Shown: positions 46,362-54,934 of the stretch, piece by piece | How the letters are laid out: every line of letters begins with the position of its first letter | Numbering within the stretch: position 1 is the stretch's first letter | Virus record (IMG/VR): IMGVR_UViG_3300017989_000003 | Span: 1-64,000 of that record | Strand: one strand, 5' to 3' | DNA: 64,000 bases | Source: a virus | Notes under the pieces: model-generated | Seen by the model: the letters and a program-made list of their open reading frames with translations, nothing else | Database searches by the model: none | What the model was told of the DNA's origin: nothing | Translations under genes and position numbers: made by a program

Positions 46362-46862
46362 ATGTTAATTATATTTGATAAACTAGTGGATTTCCTGAAA
46401 GCTGGAGCGCTCAGTATATTTATTAAAGAGTTGCCCCCGAATGAACTACGAACTGAGGATATAATAGTTCTATGTGGGATTGTTTTGGTGTCATTGGATA
46501 CGGACATAATAGCTAGTACGTCTGTAAGGGTAAAGATGTGCGAGGGTCTTACTAAGGAATCTGTAGTTGAAGAGCTCTCAAAATACTGGCGTATGTATCC
46601 TGGAACTATAGTTGAATCAATGTCTGACGCTAAATCATTTACGGATGACTCTTTTTTGCTTAAGTCCGTTGAGAAAATTGACGGAGTTGAACATCTCAAA
46701 GAGATAATTGAAACTGCGGTTAACCATATAGAAGAGAGCAAGCGAAAATCGCCACCTAAGACCTCTGCTCATGATATTGAGGAAATGCTTCGTAAAAGGA
46801 AGCAAAATAAGCTTGCGAAGTTTACTAATCCTATTAACAACAATAGACGTAATAAACCATAA
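46362..46862 (+). CDS. Unknown protein in the recombination operon
   Basis: 166 residues; ATG 46362 after GAAGGGGG. The first 100 residues are mixed (DIIVLCGIVLVSLDTDIIAS, KMCEGLTKESVVEELSKYWR) and the last 45 are helical and basic (SAHDIEEMLRKRKQNKLAKF). No domain is recognised. It lies 11 nt after the ParB-like gene and 10 nt before the flap nuclease, so it is probably part of the DNA-metabolism unit. Confidence 0.5.
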   Translation: MLIIFDKLVDFLKAGALSIFIKELPPNELRTEDIIVLCGIVLVSLDTDIIASTSVRVKMCEGLTKESVVEELSKYWRMYPGTIVESMSDAKSFTDDSFLLKSVEKIDGVEHLKEIIETAVNHIEESKRKSPPKTSAHDIEEMLRKRKQNKLAKFTNPINNNRRNKP

Positions 46863-46872
46863 GGTGTAGCAT

Positions 46873-47826
46873 ATGGCGACTCTTATAGTTGATGGAAATA
46901 ATATGTGCGCAAGATTTGCACATTCATACGACTTGCTAACTTCTACTGGAAAGCTGTCGGGTGTAGTTTATGGCGTTATGTTGTTTCTTAGACGGTTTCT
47001 GAGTTCGCACAGGGAGTACGATAGGGTTATATTTGCGTTTGACTCTTCTGTACCAAAGTTTAGGTACAAATTATGCCCAGAATACAAAGCTACTAGGGCG
47101 GCTCAACGTAAGAAGCGTAAGGAGTCAGAGCTTTTTTACTATTCATATATGGAGCAGGTAGAAATTCTTAAAGAGGTATTGCCGAAGTTGAACGTCATAG
47201 TTGCAGTACTACCGAATTTTGAAGCTGATGACGCTGTTTATAAATTGACGCGAGAAATTAAATGCGACGATGGTTTTGCCCTGTATAGCAATGACAGGGA
47301 TTTTCTTCAGATGGTTTCGAAAAAGCGTAGGATTGTAGTTGTTAAGCCTGTTCATCATAGACCTATTGACGAGTTTATATCAACAAAGCCTAAATATTAT
47401 TTGATGCAAAGAGCTTTATGGGGAGATGTTTCGGATAATATTAAAGGTGTTAGTGGTATAGGGGAAAAGAGGTCTAACGAGATTATAAAAGCAATTGGCG
47501 AATCGTCTTTAAGTAAGTTTTTCAAGAATGTCGATAAGTGCCCGAAATACCGTGATAAACTCATTGAGAACGAGACTGTAATTAAAAATAATTACAGGGT
47601 TATGTCGTTGAAGTATGCATACGATAACTATTCAGGAGCTGCTATGGGTTTGTACGTGAAAGCAAGATTCTCACCAACTGGGTTTATAGAAATATGCCGC
47701 GAGTATGAGTTAAAAAGTATGTCGCTTGAGGGTGAGATTTTCGAAAGGTTGTTGCGTGTTATGGAACATTCAATTCCTTCAGATAACTTTAAGAAAGTTA
47801 AGAAACTTGAGCCTAGAAGAGAGTAA
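46873..47826 (+). CDS. 5'-3' exonuclease/flap endonuclease (T4 RNase H-like)
   Basis: 317 residues; ATG 46873. The metal-binding acids are visible: LIVDGNNM (D7), FAFDSSVPKFR, FEADDAVYKL (about 117), YSNDRDFLQM and GDVSDNIKGVSGIGEKRS, the helix-3-turn-helix with its Asp pair. It removes RNA primers and 5' flaps, a task the polymerase at 39.3 kb lacks because it carries no 5'-3' nuclease domain. The last helix region is shorter than bacterial PolI N-domains, like T4 RNase H. Confidence 0.9.
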   Translation: MATLIVDGNNMCARFAHSYDLLTSTGKLSGVVYGVMLFLRRFLSSHREYDRVIFAFDSSVPKFRYKLCPEYKATRAAQRKKRKESELFYYSYMEQVEILKEVLPKLNVIVAVLPNFEADDAVYKLTREIKCDDGFALYSNDRDFLQMVSKKRRIVVVKPVHHRPIDEFISTKPKYYLMQRALWGDVSDNIKGVSGIGEKRSNEIIKAIGESSLSKFFKNVDKCPKYRDKLIENETVIKNNYRVMSLKYAYDNYSGAAMGLYVKARFSPTGFIEICREYELKSMSLEGEIFERLLRVMEHSIPSDNFKKVKKLEPRRE

Positions 47827-48004
47827 ATATGAGTGTCCATACTGTGGTTATAAGATACTACTAAGTGTTCTATTGGACGCTTGGATTGACGATATTATCG
47901 TCAAGAAGACAAAAGATGTCAAAGCTTCAACCTGGGAGATTTGTCCAGAGTGCGGCAAAGATTTCAGGATAGTGTGGAGGCTGGATAAAATTGTAAAAGG
48001 TTAA
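47807..48004 (+). CDS. Small zinc-ribbon protein (start uncertain)
   Basis: 65 residues if TTG 47807 is used; no ATG exists in the useful part of the frame and the ribosome site is weak, so the start is uncertain. YECPYCGYKILLS and ICPECGKDFRIVWR form a CxxC...CxxC ribbon about 40 residues apart. It overlaps the end of the flap nuclease by 20 nt. This is the first of a group of very small zinc-ribbon proteins. Function unknown. Confidence 0.5.
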   Translation: MSLEESKYECPYCGYKILLSVLLDAWIDDIIVKKTKDVKASTWEICPECGKDFRIVWRLDKIVKG

Positions 48005-48018
48005 CTTTGGAGGTTATT

Positions 48019-48231
48019 ATGTCACAAAAAGTACTTAAGTGTAGTAGTTGCGGTGCTGTTATAGATAGATATCAGAAATTTTGCACAAAATGTGGTGTGA
48101 GACTTGTAGCTACTGAGTCAACATTACCAGACACAAAAAAGTTGTGTCGCAAGTGTAATAAAGTTAACGAAGCTAGTGCCACTTACTGTGAGAATTGTGG
48201 TGAGGATATCCGTGATTTGCTGATGGAGTAG
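48019..48231 (+). CDS. Double zinc-ribbon protein
   Basis: 70 residues from ATG 48019 with TTGGAGG upstream. It holds CSSCGAVIDRYQKFCTKCG and CRKCNKVNEASATYCENCG, two complete CxxC...CxxC ribbons, the double-zinc-ribbon pattern. Such proteins bind nucleic acid or act as adaptors. No other domain is present. Confidence 0.75.
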   Translation: MSQKVLKCSSCGAVIDRYQKFCTKCGVRLVATESTLPDTKKLCRKCNKVNEASATYCENCGEDIRDLLME

Positions 48232-48245
48232 AACCGGAGGTTAAG

Positions 48246-48521
48246 ATGGAAAAAGATTTTACGCAAAGATTCTGGGTTTCGCATGAACACAAAAATCCAT
48301 TGAACTTACAAAAAGAAGAAATAGCAATTTTCAAGTATTTTGAAGATATGAGGGAGTGTGTTGATACGCTCCTTAAATTGGCAGAATACAAAAATCATCG
48401 TTTCGTTGTCAAAACAAAATGTCCGAATTGTCATATGATGATGGAAATTGACATTGATAACGAAACATGGATTTGCGATGAGTGCGACTGCCATTTTAGT
48501 AGTGATTTTGATATTTATTAA
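48246..48521 (+). CDS. Small protein with C-terminal zinc ribbon
   Basis: 91 residues; ATG 48246 after CCGGAGG. The N-terminal half is charged and helical. The C-terminus contains KCPNCHMMMEIDIDN and TWICDECDCHFSSDF, a CxxC...CxxC ribbon. It is in a run of small genes between the flap nuclease and the DUF3310 gene. Function unknown. Confidence 0.65.
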   Translation: MEKDFTQRFWVSHEHKNPLNLQKEEIAIFKYFEDMRECVDTLLKLAEYKNHRFVVKTKCPNCHMMMEIDIDNETWICDECDCHFSSDFDIY

Positions 48522-48533
48522 TCTGAGGCTAAG

Positions 48534-48878
48534 ATGTGGAAAAATTTATTGCTTACTAAATTATGGTTTCATAATAAAAATATGTGAGCTTCAAATTGTC
48601 CGTGTTTGCGGGCAGATAAAATACCTGCTGAATGTGAAGCTATTGGCGTTAATTTAGAGGACATTACAATAGACGAACAAGAAGGGTGGAAAAGAACAGA
48701 TGTATGCAAAGACAGCGAGTTGCCGTTACAGGTTTTAATTGACAGCCTTGATTTGCTATTAAACGAATGGGCTATAAACAACATGGATTACTATTGGAAA
48801 AAACATCCTGACGATAAAGAAACGATTGAAGAAGCCAAAGTTTTATATAAACAGCTTACAAAGATTATCGGAGGTTAA
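48534..48878 (+). pseudogene. Small gene interrupted by an in-frame TGA
   Basis: ATG 48534, with TGAGG upstream, opens a frame that meets TGA at 48585-48587 and then stays open to 48878. Downstream of the stop are ASNCPC and a plausible protein segment of about 91 residues (AECEAIGVNLEDITIDEQEG, then SLDLLLNEWAINNMDYYWKK) which has no ATG start; TTG 48606 could reinitiate. TGG encodes all tryptophans elsewhere and TGA ends other genes here, so recoding is unlikely. Either a nonsense mutation or an unusual leader with reinitiation. Confidence 0.45.
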
Positions 48879-48879
48879 T

Positions 48880-49452
48880 ATGGCTGATGATGTAATGAAA
48901 AAACAAGTTGGTGGTGACCATTATGTAGATTCAGAGGTACAGCCTATAGAAGTCATAATGAGTAAAAATCTAAATTTTCAGATAGGAAGTGTGGTAAAGT
49001 ACATAGCGCGTCGTAACCGCAAGAATAATTCTACGGAAGACTTGAAAAAGGCTGTACACTACCTGGAATTTGAATTGCATCGTATTTCTAATCCTACAGA
49101 GTACCCAAACTTACCAGATATCATAGACGCGTGGGAACTAGATAGCGACTTAACTAAAGTTGTTGAATTACTAACGCAGGACGTGGAAGATTACGCAGTC
49201 GCACTGCGTGAGTGTATAGAACTACTTAATTCTGAGTTGAAGTACATGGAGACTATAAAATCTGTTACGTTACCGATGCAAGATGTGGCTCATTGTAAGT
49301 GCACAAAATGCCCATATAGACATACGCCAAATATGACACAGGAAGAGTTTGATAGGGAATTGGAAAATGCCATGATGGAGAAAAGTGGTTGTGTATTTCC
49401 GCTATGTTTTACTGTAGTGGTTATCATACTTATTCTATATTGTATTTTATAA
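48880..49452 (+). CDS. DUF3310 (T7 gp1.7-like) protein with C-terminal membrane helix
   Basis: 190 residues from ATG 48880, with GGAGG upstream. GGDHYVDSEVQPIEVIMSKN, GSVVKYIARRNRKNNSTEDL and KKAVHYLEFELHR are the DUF3310 signature, which in T7 gp1.7 is a nucleotide kinase acting on dTMP/dGMP. After an acidic helical region come CKCTKCPYRHTPNM and a hydrophobic end (FPLCFTVVVIILILYCIL), a likely membrane anchor not usual for this family. Kinase activity here is inferred from the family, not from visible catalytic residues. Confidence 0.7.
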   Translation: MADDVMKKQVGGDHYVDSEVQPIEVIMSKNLNFQIGSVVKYIARRNRKNNSTEDLKKAVHYLEFELHRISNPTEYPNLPDIIDAWELDSDLTKVVELLTQDVEDYAVALRECIELLNSELKYMETIKSVTLPMQDVAHCKCTKCPYRHTPNMTQEEFDRELENAMMEKSGCVFPLCFTVVVIILILYCIL

Positions 49453-49470
49453 AACGGAAAGGTGGTCGGG

Positions 49471-50427
49471 ATGCAAAGTGAGCCAATTTTATCTATTGAT
49501 GTTATTACTGACGACGAGACTGGGTTATGGTCACGCGATATTTGCGATATGACCATAGTCACAGACAGAGTTGATAATATCCTTAGGGTTTATGGTGAAA
49601 AAGGCTTTAAGGAAATTATGGAGTTACTTGACGTAATTAAAAACTCTGTTACAGACATGTGGGAAGAGCTTAATGAACTAAATACCTCAAGTAAACTTGA
49701 ATACTTATCTAAAAACGAAGAACACGTAAAAACGTTCTTGAGGTCTTTAGGCGCGGTTGAGGTTGACAGTATAGGCAAATACGGTTTCTCACACAGTGAA
49801 AGAACGAATTCGTACATTACTTGTTGGAACCAACGCACTAAGAAACTAGATGAACCTGAGCGGCTTGTTGAAATTTACTGGCATAATGAAAAGTGTAATC
49901 AAAGCGGTGGAAGTGACGGGCATACAAACGGTATAGACATGCCTGAAATGCGGTTAATGACGCTCCGCGAATTCTATGAGATATTAGATGAGGTGGTAGA
50001 AAAAGTCAAGAAGATAGAAAAAGACGCGACGCCGCCATTTTTAGAAGAGTATAACATCATAGATGTAGACCCTCGGGGTAATGTTATTCGTTTCTACCTT
50101 GGTAAAAATGGGAGTCAATATGGTGATGACTGGAATGACGCGCCATATGAGCATAACGCTGGTCGTGTTTACTTAGAATTTGTGGTGGGTTACGTTGACG
50201 TTGCGTTTCCATTTGAGAGTCATATTGTGTATCCAGAGGAAGGTACGTATCCGCATGAAAGTGGTGCTGAGTATACTAAAAACGATATGCGAGACAGAAA
50301 AATACACGCTGTAGAAGTTAATTCTCATAAAATATATTTCGGGGATTACATCAACGACGATTTTAGGAACAAAACTTCTGGGTTTATTTTAAGAGTAATC
50401 AAGAAAATAGAAAATAACCGTGTATAA
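49471..50427 (+). CDS. Conserved phage protein, function unknown
   Basis: 318 residues from ATG 49471, with GGTGGTCGGG upstream (an in-frame GTG at 49462 also exists). The N-terminal 190 residues are helical. The C-terminal half contains VIRFYLGKNGSQYGDDWNDA, PYEHNAGRVYLEFV and FPFESHIVYPEEG, a DDWxDxPYEHNAGxVY motif I have seen in proteins of unrelated phages, without known function. It sits in the accessory block between the DUF3310 gene and a small lipoprotein. Confidence 0.55.
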   Translation: MQSEPILSIDVITDDETGLWSRDICDMTIVTDRVDNILRVYGEKGFKEIMELLDVIKNSVTDMWEELNELNTSSKLEYLSKNEEHVKTFLRSLGAVEVDSIGKYGFSHSERTNSYITCWNQRTKKLDEPERLVEIYWHNEKCNQSGGSDGHTNGIDMPEMRLMTLREFYEILDEVVEKVKKIEKDATPPFLEEYNIIDVDPRGNVIRFYLGKNGSQYGDDWNDAPYEHNAGRVYLEFVVGYVDVAFPFESHIVYPEEGTYPHESGAEYTKNDMRDRKIHAVEVNSHKIYFGDYINDDFRNKTSGFILRVIKKIENNRV

Positions 50428-50442
50428 CAGAAAGGATTTATT

Positions 50443-50763
50443 ATGAAGTTGGTAGTACTTGTGCTTGTAGTGTTTCTCACAGGTTGTCTTCCGTATAACA
50501 TTAATGTCGATAACGACATAGCGATAGCTGAGTATAAAGCAGAGCAGATGGTTAGCATAGTTACTTGTGGGCTATTACTACTTATATTGTCGATTGGGCT
50601 GATTGTCTTTATGAAAAATATAAGCGCTATTGATAAAGACGATAGGACGTTTGCTGTTACCATGACATGTGTTGTTTACGGAGCATTAGCAATACTTTTG
50701 CTTATTGTTATTGGTATATTTACAGGCAATTACGTCGCTCCTAACATTAACTTTCGCCCATAG
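50443..50763 (+). CDS. Small predicted lipoprotein with two membrane helices
   Basis: 106 residues; ATG 50443 after AGAAAGG. The N-terminus KLVVLVLVVFLTGCLPYNIN is a lipoprotein signal with lipobox LTGC (Cys15). Two further hydrophobic segments follow (VTCGLLLLILSIGLIVFM and ALAILLLIVIGIFTG), with charged residues between. A surface or inner-membrane role is possible. It could be a superinfection-exclusion or spanin-like membrane protein, but no partner gene supports that. Confidence 0.6.
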   Translation: MKLVVLVLVVFLTGCLPYNINVDNDIAIAEYKAEQMVSIVTCGLLLLILSIGLIVFMKNISAIDKDDRTFAVTMTCVVYGALAILLLIVIGIFTGNYVAPNINFRP

Positions 50764-50777
50764 AAAGGAGCTTTGTA

Positions 50778-50996
50778 ATGCCTACTGATAGTAATGACAG
50801 TATCATACTGGTATATCAAAAGAACGGTATTGTATACCCTGTTGCTCTCACAAAAGAGCAAGACGAACTCGTAAAAATGGCGTTAAGTGCTATTTTTACA
50901 AAAGGCAACGAAATTGTGGTTTGCATAGATAAACCAATAGGTATCGTAAAGGATTTGAAAATTAACAAAGATAAAATCATAAACGGTGGAGGTTAA
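50778..50996 (+). CDS. Small phage protein, function unknown
   Basis: 72 residues; ATG 50778 after AAAGGAG. Sequence: a short strand (SIILVYQKNGIVYPVALTKE) followed by a helix and a basic end. Compact alpha/beta layout without catalytic residues. The ribosome site for the next gene, GGTGGAGG, is inside its last codons. Confidence 0.5.
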   Translation: MPTDSNDSIILVYQKNGIVYPVALTKEQDELVKMALSAIFTKGNEIVVCIDKPIGIVKDLKINKDKIINGGG

Positions 50997-50997
50997 A

Positions 50998-51417
50998 GTG
51001 CGAATAGTCTACGATAAAGAAGCGGTCAGGTCTTGGGGAAATCGTCATGAGCCGGGAAATACTCCAGATGATTTAGAGAGAAAAGTCATAGAAAAATTAA
51101 CTCTTATCGGAAAGTGGATGCTCGCCGATAAAGTTATATTCCACGATTACGATAAGGGACAAGCCTACTATATTATTAAAGGCGACAAAATGCTTGTATT
51201 GTCGGCACTTTCGACGCCGATTGATGGAGGGTGGATTAACTTTGACGAAAAGGCTATTCCCGATAAATTCAAAGACCCCGCGTTTTGCCCGGATAGTATG
51301 AAATACGTTGAAATCAACGGGGTTTATTTCAGAGAAATAGACGCAAAAACGGGGTTACCCACAGGTGAATTTTATCACGAAAAATTAGAAGAAGGAGGAA
51401 ATAATGCAACTAGTTAA
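50998..51417 (+). CDS. Small alpha/beta protein of unknown function (GTG start)
   Basis: 139 residues. GTG 50998 is chosen because GGAGG lies 6 nt upstream; the in-frame GTG at 50986 lies inside that site. No family is recognised: it starts MRIVYDKEAVRSWGNRHEPG and ends in a Gly/Lys/Glu-rich tail (DAKTGLPTGEFYHEKLEEGG). It overlaps the ThyX gene by 14 nt, implying co-translation. Confidence 0.5.
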   Translation: MRIVYDKEAVRSWGNRHEPGNTPDDLERKVIEKLTLIGKWMLADKVIFHDYDKGQAYYIIKGDKMLVLSALSTPIDGGWINFDEKAIPDKFKDPAFCPDSMKYVEINGVYFREIDAKTGLPTGEFYHEKLEEGGNNATS

Positions 51418-53023
51418 TCCAAAAGTAATCGTGTATAAAATGCACGAATTTGACGTAATCAAAAAACTCATTGAAATCAACGCTCGACGTTGTTGGCGCT
51501 CAGAGGATAGAATCGGCGAAGGTTCTGCCGACAAAATCATCAAGTTTCTTCGAGACAAAGGGCATCACGCAATGCTCGAATTCGGTGTTATTGCCGTTGA
51601 AATCACTTGCGACCGCGGAATTAGTCATGAAATTGTGCGTCACAGACTAGCGTCTTACGCGCAACAGTCTACAAGGTACTGTGATGAGGGTAGCGAGAAA
51701 AAATTCGGTGGAGTTAATTTTATCGAGCCATTTTTCTTTGACGAATATGACGATGCTTCTGACGACGATAGAAAAGATATACAATTGCCGCATCCAATAC
51801 CTGTTACATGTATTTCGGTTGGTAGTAAAGCACCAAAAATAACTCCTTGGCATTTTGTAAATGCAGATAAAGGAAGTAAACATTCAATGACCGCGTGGGA
51901 CGTGTGGTTCATATCCTGTTTATGGTCTGAGTGGGCTTACAATACACTTCGAAATGAATTTGGAGCAAAACCTCAAGAAGCGCGTGCGGTGCTTCCTAAC
52001 TGCCTAAGAACTGTAATTGGAATGCAAGCATCTATTCGTGAGTGGCGTCATGTGCTCAAGCTTCGGTGCCACAAAGATGCACACCCACAAATTAGACAAG
52101 TTATGATTCCGCTGCTTAAGTTCTTCCAAAAAGAACTGCTTGTATTATTCGAGGATATCGAATACGACGATACGTACAAAGGCGAAAAGATTCCATTACC
52201 AGAAGTCGAAGTAGTCGAGGTTTATGACGAGTTCATCTATAGTAATACGAAAGCAGCAGCATATTGCGAAATACATGACCCGCGCCCTTACGAAGAACCT
52301 TACTGTGACGACGCCGAGGAAGAGGAAGATACTGACGATGAGGATATTTCTAAGGAAGAAGTAAAATTGCATGAGAAACAAAAGTTGCGTTGTGTAGAAA
52401 TTGAATGTCCTTGGCTTGATGAAATCGGTTGCAGAAATCCAGATGGGGCAGAATGTCCAATAAGAAAGAATTTTATTATAGCAACAGTAGGTATTAAGGC
52501 GGACGAACCAACAGCAAATGGCGACATTTACCCACGTGAAGTTGTCGAGAAGATGGTTAATGACGTGAAGGATAAAACTATACTTTTGTATCCATCACAG
52601 CCTTTGGGTGTAAGTGAAGATTCACAAGAAGCTATCGGAGAAGTAGAAAAATTGGAAATTAACAATAACAATGAATTGATTATGAACTGTAAAATTCTTA
52701 AACACAAAGATGACTTTCCTATTTCAAAATTAATTGAAGATGGGCTTGTTAAAGTCGTACCTAGTGGTGTTGGTAAGTTCGAAGTTGATTCCCAAATTGT
52801 AGAGGAGTTCCAAATAACAAGCTTTGGGGTTGTCGAAACACAACCTATGAAAGAAATGGCACCAATACCCAAAGATACGGTGAAGAAGGTCATAGACTAT
52901 CTTCAAGGTATTGCAGGTTCAAGGAAGGCGAGTTTAGGCGACCATCAATCTTATGATGCTTTACTGCCTGTCAAACAAACCGACGGGTTGCTTGATGAAC
53001 TTAAACAAATATTGGAGGATTAA
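51404..53023 (+). CDS. thyX: ThyX flavin-dependent thymidylate synthase fused to an extra C-terminal domain
   Basis: 539 residues; ATG 51404 after AGAAGGAGG. Residues 1-270 match ThyX: RHRLASYAQQSTRY (79-92) is the RHRxxS...QQSTRY signature, with GHHAMLEF before it and NCLRTVIGMQASIREWRHVL with RCHKDAHPQIRQ after it. It makes dTMP from dUMP with FAD. After an acidic linker (about 300-325) and a Cys-rich stretch (CVEIECPWLDEIGCRNPDGA) comes a 170-residue domain (FIIATVGIKADEPTANGDIY, then YPSQPLGVSEDSQEAIGEVE) that resembles the core of prohead-protease/S78-type proteins, a tentative match. Confidence 0.8.
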   Translation: MQLVNPKVIVYKMHEFDVIKKLIEINARRCWRSEDRIGEGSADKIIKFLRDKGHHAMLEFGVIAVEITCDRGISHEIVRHRLASYAQQSTRYCDEGSEKKFGGVNFIEPFFFDEYDDASDDDRKDIQLPHPIPVTCISVGSKAPKITPWHFVNADKGSKHSMTAWDVWFISCLWSEWAYNTLRNEFGAKPQEARAVLPNCLRTVIGMQASIREWRHVLKLRCHKDAHPQIRQVMIPLLKFFQKELLVLFEDIEYDDTYKGEKIPLPEVEVVEVYDEFIYSNTKAAAYCEIHDPRPYEEPYCDDAEEEEDTDDEDISKEEVKLHEKQKLRCVEIECPWLDEIGCRNPDGAECPIRKNFIIATVGIKADEPTANGDIYPREVVEKMVNDVKDKTILLYPSQPLGVSEDSQEAIGEVEKLEINNNNELIMNCKILKHKDDFPISKLIEDGLVKVVPSGVGKFEVDSQIVEEFQITSFGVVETQPMKEMAPIPKDTVKKVIDYLQGIAGSRKASLGDHQSYDALLPVKQTDGLLDELKQILED

Positions 53024-53024
53024 A

Positions 53025-53582
53025 ATGGGTTTATTCAAACGAAAATACAGCAAAAAATTTCGAGAAACTATTGACGCTATTATTGATGAGGGAGACAAAA
53101 AAGACAAGCTCGAAGAAGATAACAATAGATTGCGCAGCTATGCCGCTGGGATAGAGGAAGGCGCATTAAAACTTTTTTTGGTAGATGGGATAGAATCTAA
53201 TCCTAAAAAATTGGGTGGGCGGTGGTGTCTTAAAGGAACGAGATTCCCTTTATCCAGAGTGTTAGCAGAAATTTCAGATGATAACAAACTGTCTGAAATT
53301 GCAGATGATTGTGATTTGGATTTGAAACTTCTTAAGTCAATATTTGAGGATTTAAGTGGTGCGTTGGACGAAAAACCTAACTCCGTAGCTTCTGATAATT
53401 CCAGTTCCATAGATAGCACAAAAACACAAGAAGAAATGGCACTGACGATGCTGCGTGAAGGTTACGAAAATTTCTGCATCGACTACGAAGAAAAGACAGG
53501 GCAGGCAAGACACGATTGCCCATTTACCTTTGAGGGCTACGTTGAACACCTAATCAAAACTAATTGTGGAGAAGGGGGTTAA
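53025..53582 (+). CDS. DUF433-like protein A
   Basis: 185 residues from ATG 53025 (TTGGAGGAT upstream). After a basic N-terminus and coiled segment, residues about 66-118 read KKLGGRWCLKGTRFPLSRVL followed by IADDCDLDLKLLKSIFED, the DUF433 arrangement GxPxxKGTRxPxxxVL, an HTH-like domain found in antitoxins. A nearly matching domain occurs in the gene at 56.5 kb. The rest is helical, ending CPFTFEGYVEHLIKTNCGEG. The role may be regulatory; it is not proven. Confidence 0.6.
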   Translation: MGLFKRKYSKKFRETIDAIIDEGDKKDKLEEDNNRLRSYAAGIEEGALKLFLVDGIESNPKKLGGRWCLKGTRFPLSRVLAEISDDNKLSEIADDCDLDLKLLKSIFEDLSGALDEKPNSVASDNSSSIDSTKTQEEMALTMLREGYENFCIDYEEKTGQARHDCPFTFEGYVEHLIKTNCGEGG

Positions 53583-53584
53583 TT

Positions 53585-54934
53585 ATGACAGTACGTGACA
53601 AGTTCAAATTCGGAAAAGTAGTTTATTGCCCTAATTGTGGTAAAGCCCACGATTACGTTGAAAGTTATTCATTCAGCGACGAACTAATGCTGGTTTACAA
53701 CGTAGGTGACGAAGTTCCGTCGCATAAAAATAAGAATGTCGTTGTTAAAGAAGACATGGTTTGTTGCGGTGGTAATTTTTATGTCTATGTTGTTATCGAA
53801 CACGGTATTTATGTTGGAGCTTTCGTTTGGGACGAAATGCTGTTTCAACTAAGCTACGATGAGGAAGAGTATGACACGTCAGATAGTGGTTACACCTTCG
53901 CACTTCCCGGATGCAAGTTCGATGCCGGGGTTACGTTTCGTGAGGTCGATGAATCTTTCGTCGGTATCCCTGAAGACGTCAAAGACAAACTCAATGAAGT
54001 TATTGAGAACGCCTTTGCTGATACAATTATAACTACAGCGTTAGAGGACGAACTGAAGAAGCATTTTAACGCAGTCAATATAAGAAAAGACAACAATAAT
54101 TTATACATCGACGTTCAGCCTGTAAAGTCAGCAGAATTTATAAAGACGCAGGTCGTTATAGATACCGGTTTATCGTTGGCTAATCGTATAGTATTGCCAA
54201 TAGTGAGACCAATGGGTAAATTACATAAGTTAATGACGATTACTGACGACGTAAAAATCACCGCAGATGCTATTATTCTCGAAGATAACCCTACGAAAGA
54301 AACGCTCGAACGTGCTGAAAAAGAGCACAAGATGATTATAGTTCGAGTTGACGGGGATGCCCATGCGGTCTTAGAAAAACAGGAACAATTAATGCGAGAA
54401 CTTGGGGAATCGAAACGTGTGGCGGTTTATACAACACCTTACGTCGAGGAAAAAGAAACCGAAGAAGTTGTTAATGAATTTTTATCACTTGGTGGTTTTA
54501 CAACTAATTATAGCTGGACGCTTCACAATAATAGCATTGTTCCAAAAAGTGTGTGGATTAGGTACGACGAGTGGACGAGTCCGAAAGATGATGGAAATGG
54601 TTCAATAAAGGACGGTTATAAGTTGGTCAAGATAGATTATGATACGGGTAGCTTATCGCTTCAAGTGTTTAATGACAAAGAAACACCTACACCGAATAAG
54701 CCTATTTACGTTTCTTATAGTTATACCGAAACAAAGATTCGTAAAATGACCGATGAAGAGGCTAAAGAATTTTTCGTTAGCAGGCTCAACAATGAGGGTT
54801 GGGTTGCTCCTGCTGGTAAGAAATTTAATTTATCAAATATCACTGTCGTCGATTGCGATGCAATACGCAAAGGCGACGAAATGAAATCTGAAGGTCATGA
54901 CAAAATAGATTTCGAGGAGGATGACAATGAATAG
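53585..54934 (+). CDS. Zinc-motif accessory protein carrying one copy of the tail beta domain
   Basis: 449 residues from ATG 53585 (GAAGGGGG upstream). The N-terminus has CPNCGKAHDY and later CCGGNFYVYV, a likely zinc site. The middle is a repetitive alpha/beta region (helices with EDELKKHFNAVNI, then IVLPIVRPMGKLHKLMTI). Residues about 303-382 read FTTNYSWTLHNNSIVPKSVW then DDGNGSIKD and KIDYDTGSLSLQVFN, ending PIYVSYSY: the same signature as the domains in the sheath and baseplate proteins. It overlaps the next gene by 8 nt. The combination is unexplained. Confidence 0.55.
   Translation: MTVRDKFKFGKVVYCPNCGKAHDYVESYSFSDELMLVYNVGDEVPSHKNKNVVVKEDMVCCGGNFYVYVVIEHGIYVGAFVWDEMLFQLSYDEEEYDTSDSGYTFALPGCKFDAGVTFREVDESFVGIPEDVKDKLNEVIENAFADTIITTALEDELKKHFNAVNIRKDNNNLYIDVQPVKSAEFIKTQVVIDTGLSLANRIVLPIVRPMGKLHKLMTITDDVKITADAIILEDNPTKETLERAEKEHKMIIVRVDGDAHAVLEKQEQLMRELGESKRVAVYTTPYVEEKETEEVVNEFLSLGGFTTNYSWTLHNNSIVPKSVWIRYDEWTSPKDDGNGSIKDGYKLVKIDYDTGSLSLQVFNDKETPTPNKPIYVSYSYTETKIRKMTDEEAKEFFVSRLNNEGWVAPAGKKFNLSNITVVDCDAIRKGDEMKSEGHDKIDFEEDDNE

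Noticed and set aside
48585-48587. TGA recoded as tryptophan
   Set aside because: TGA ends genes at 60852 and 63462, and tryptophan is always TGG, so the standard code applies.
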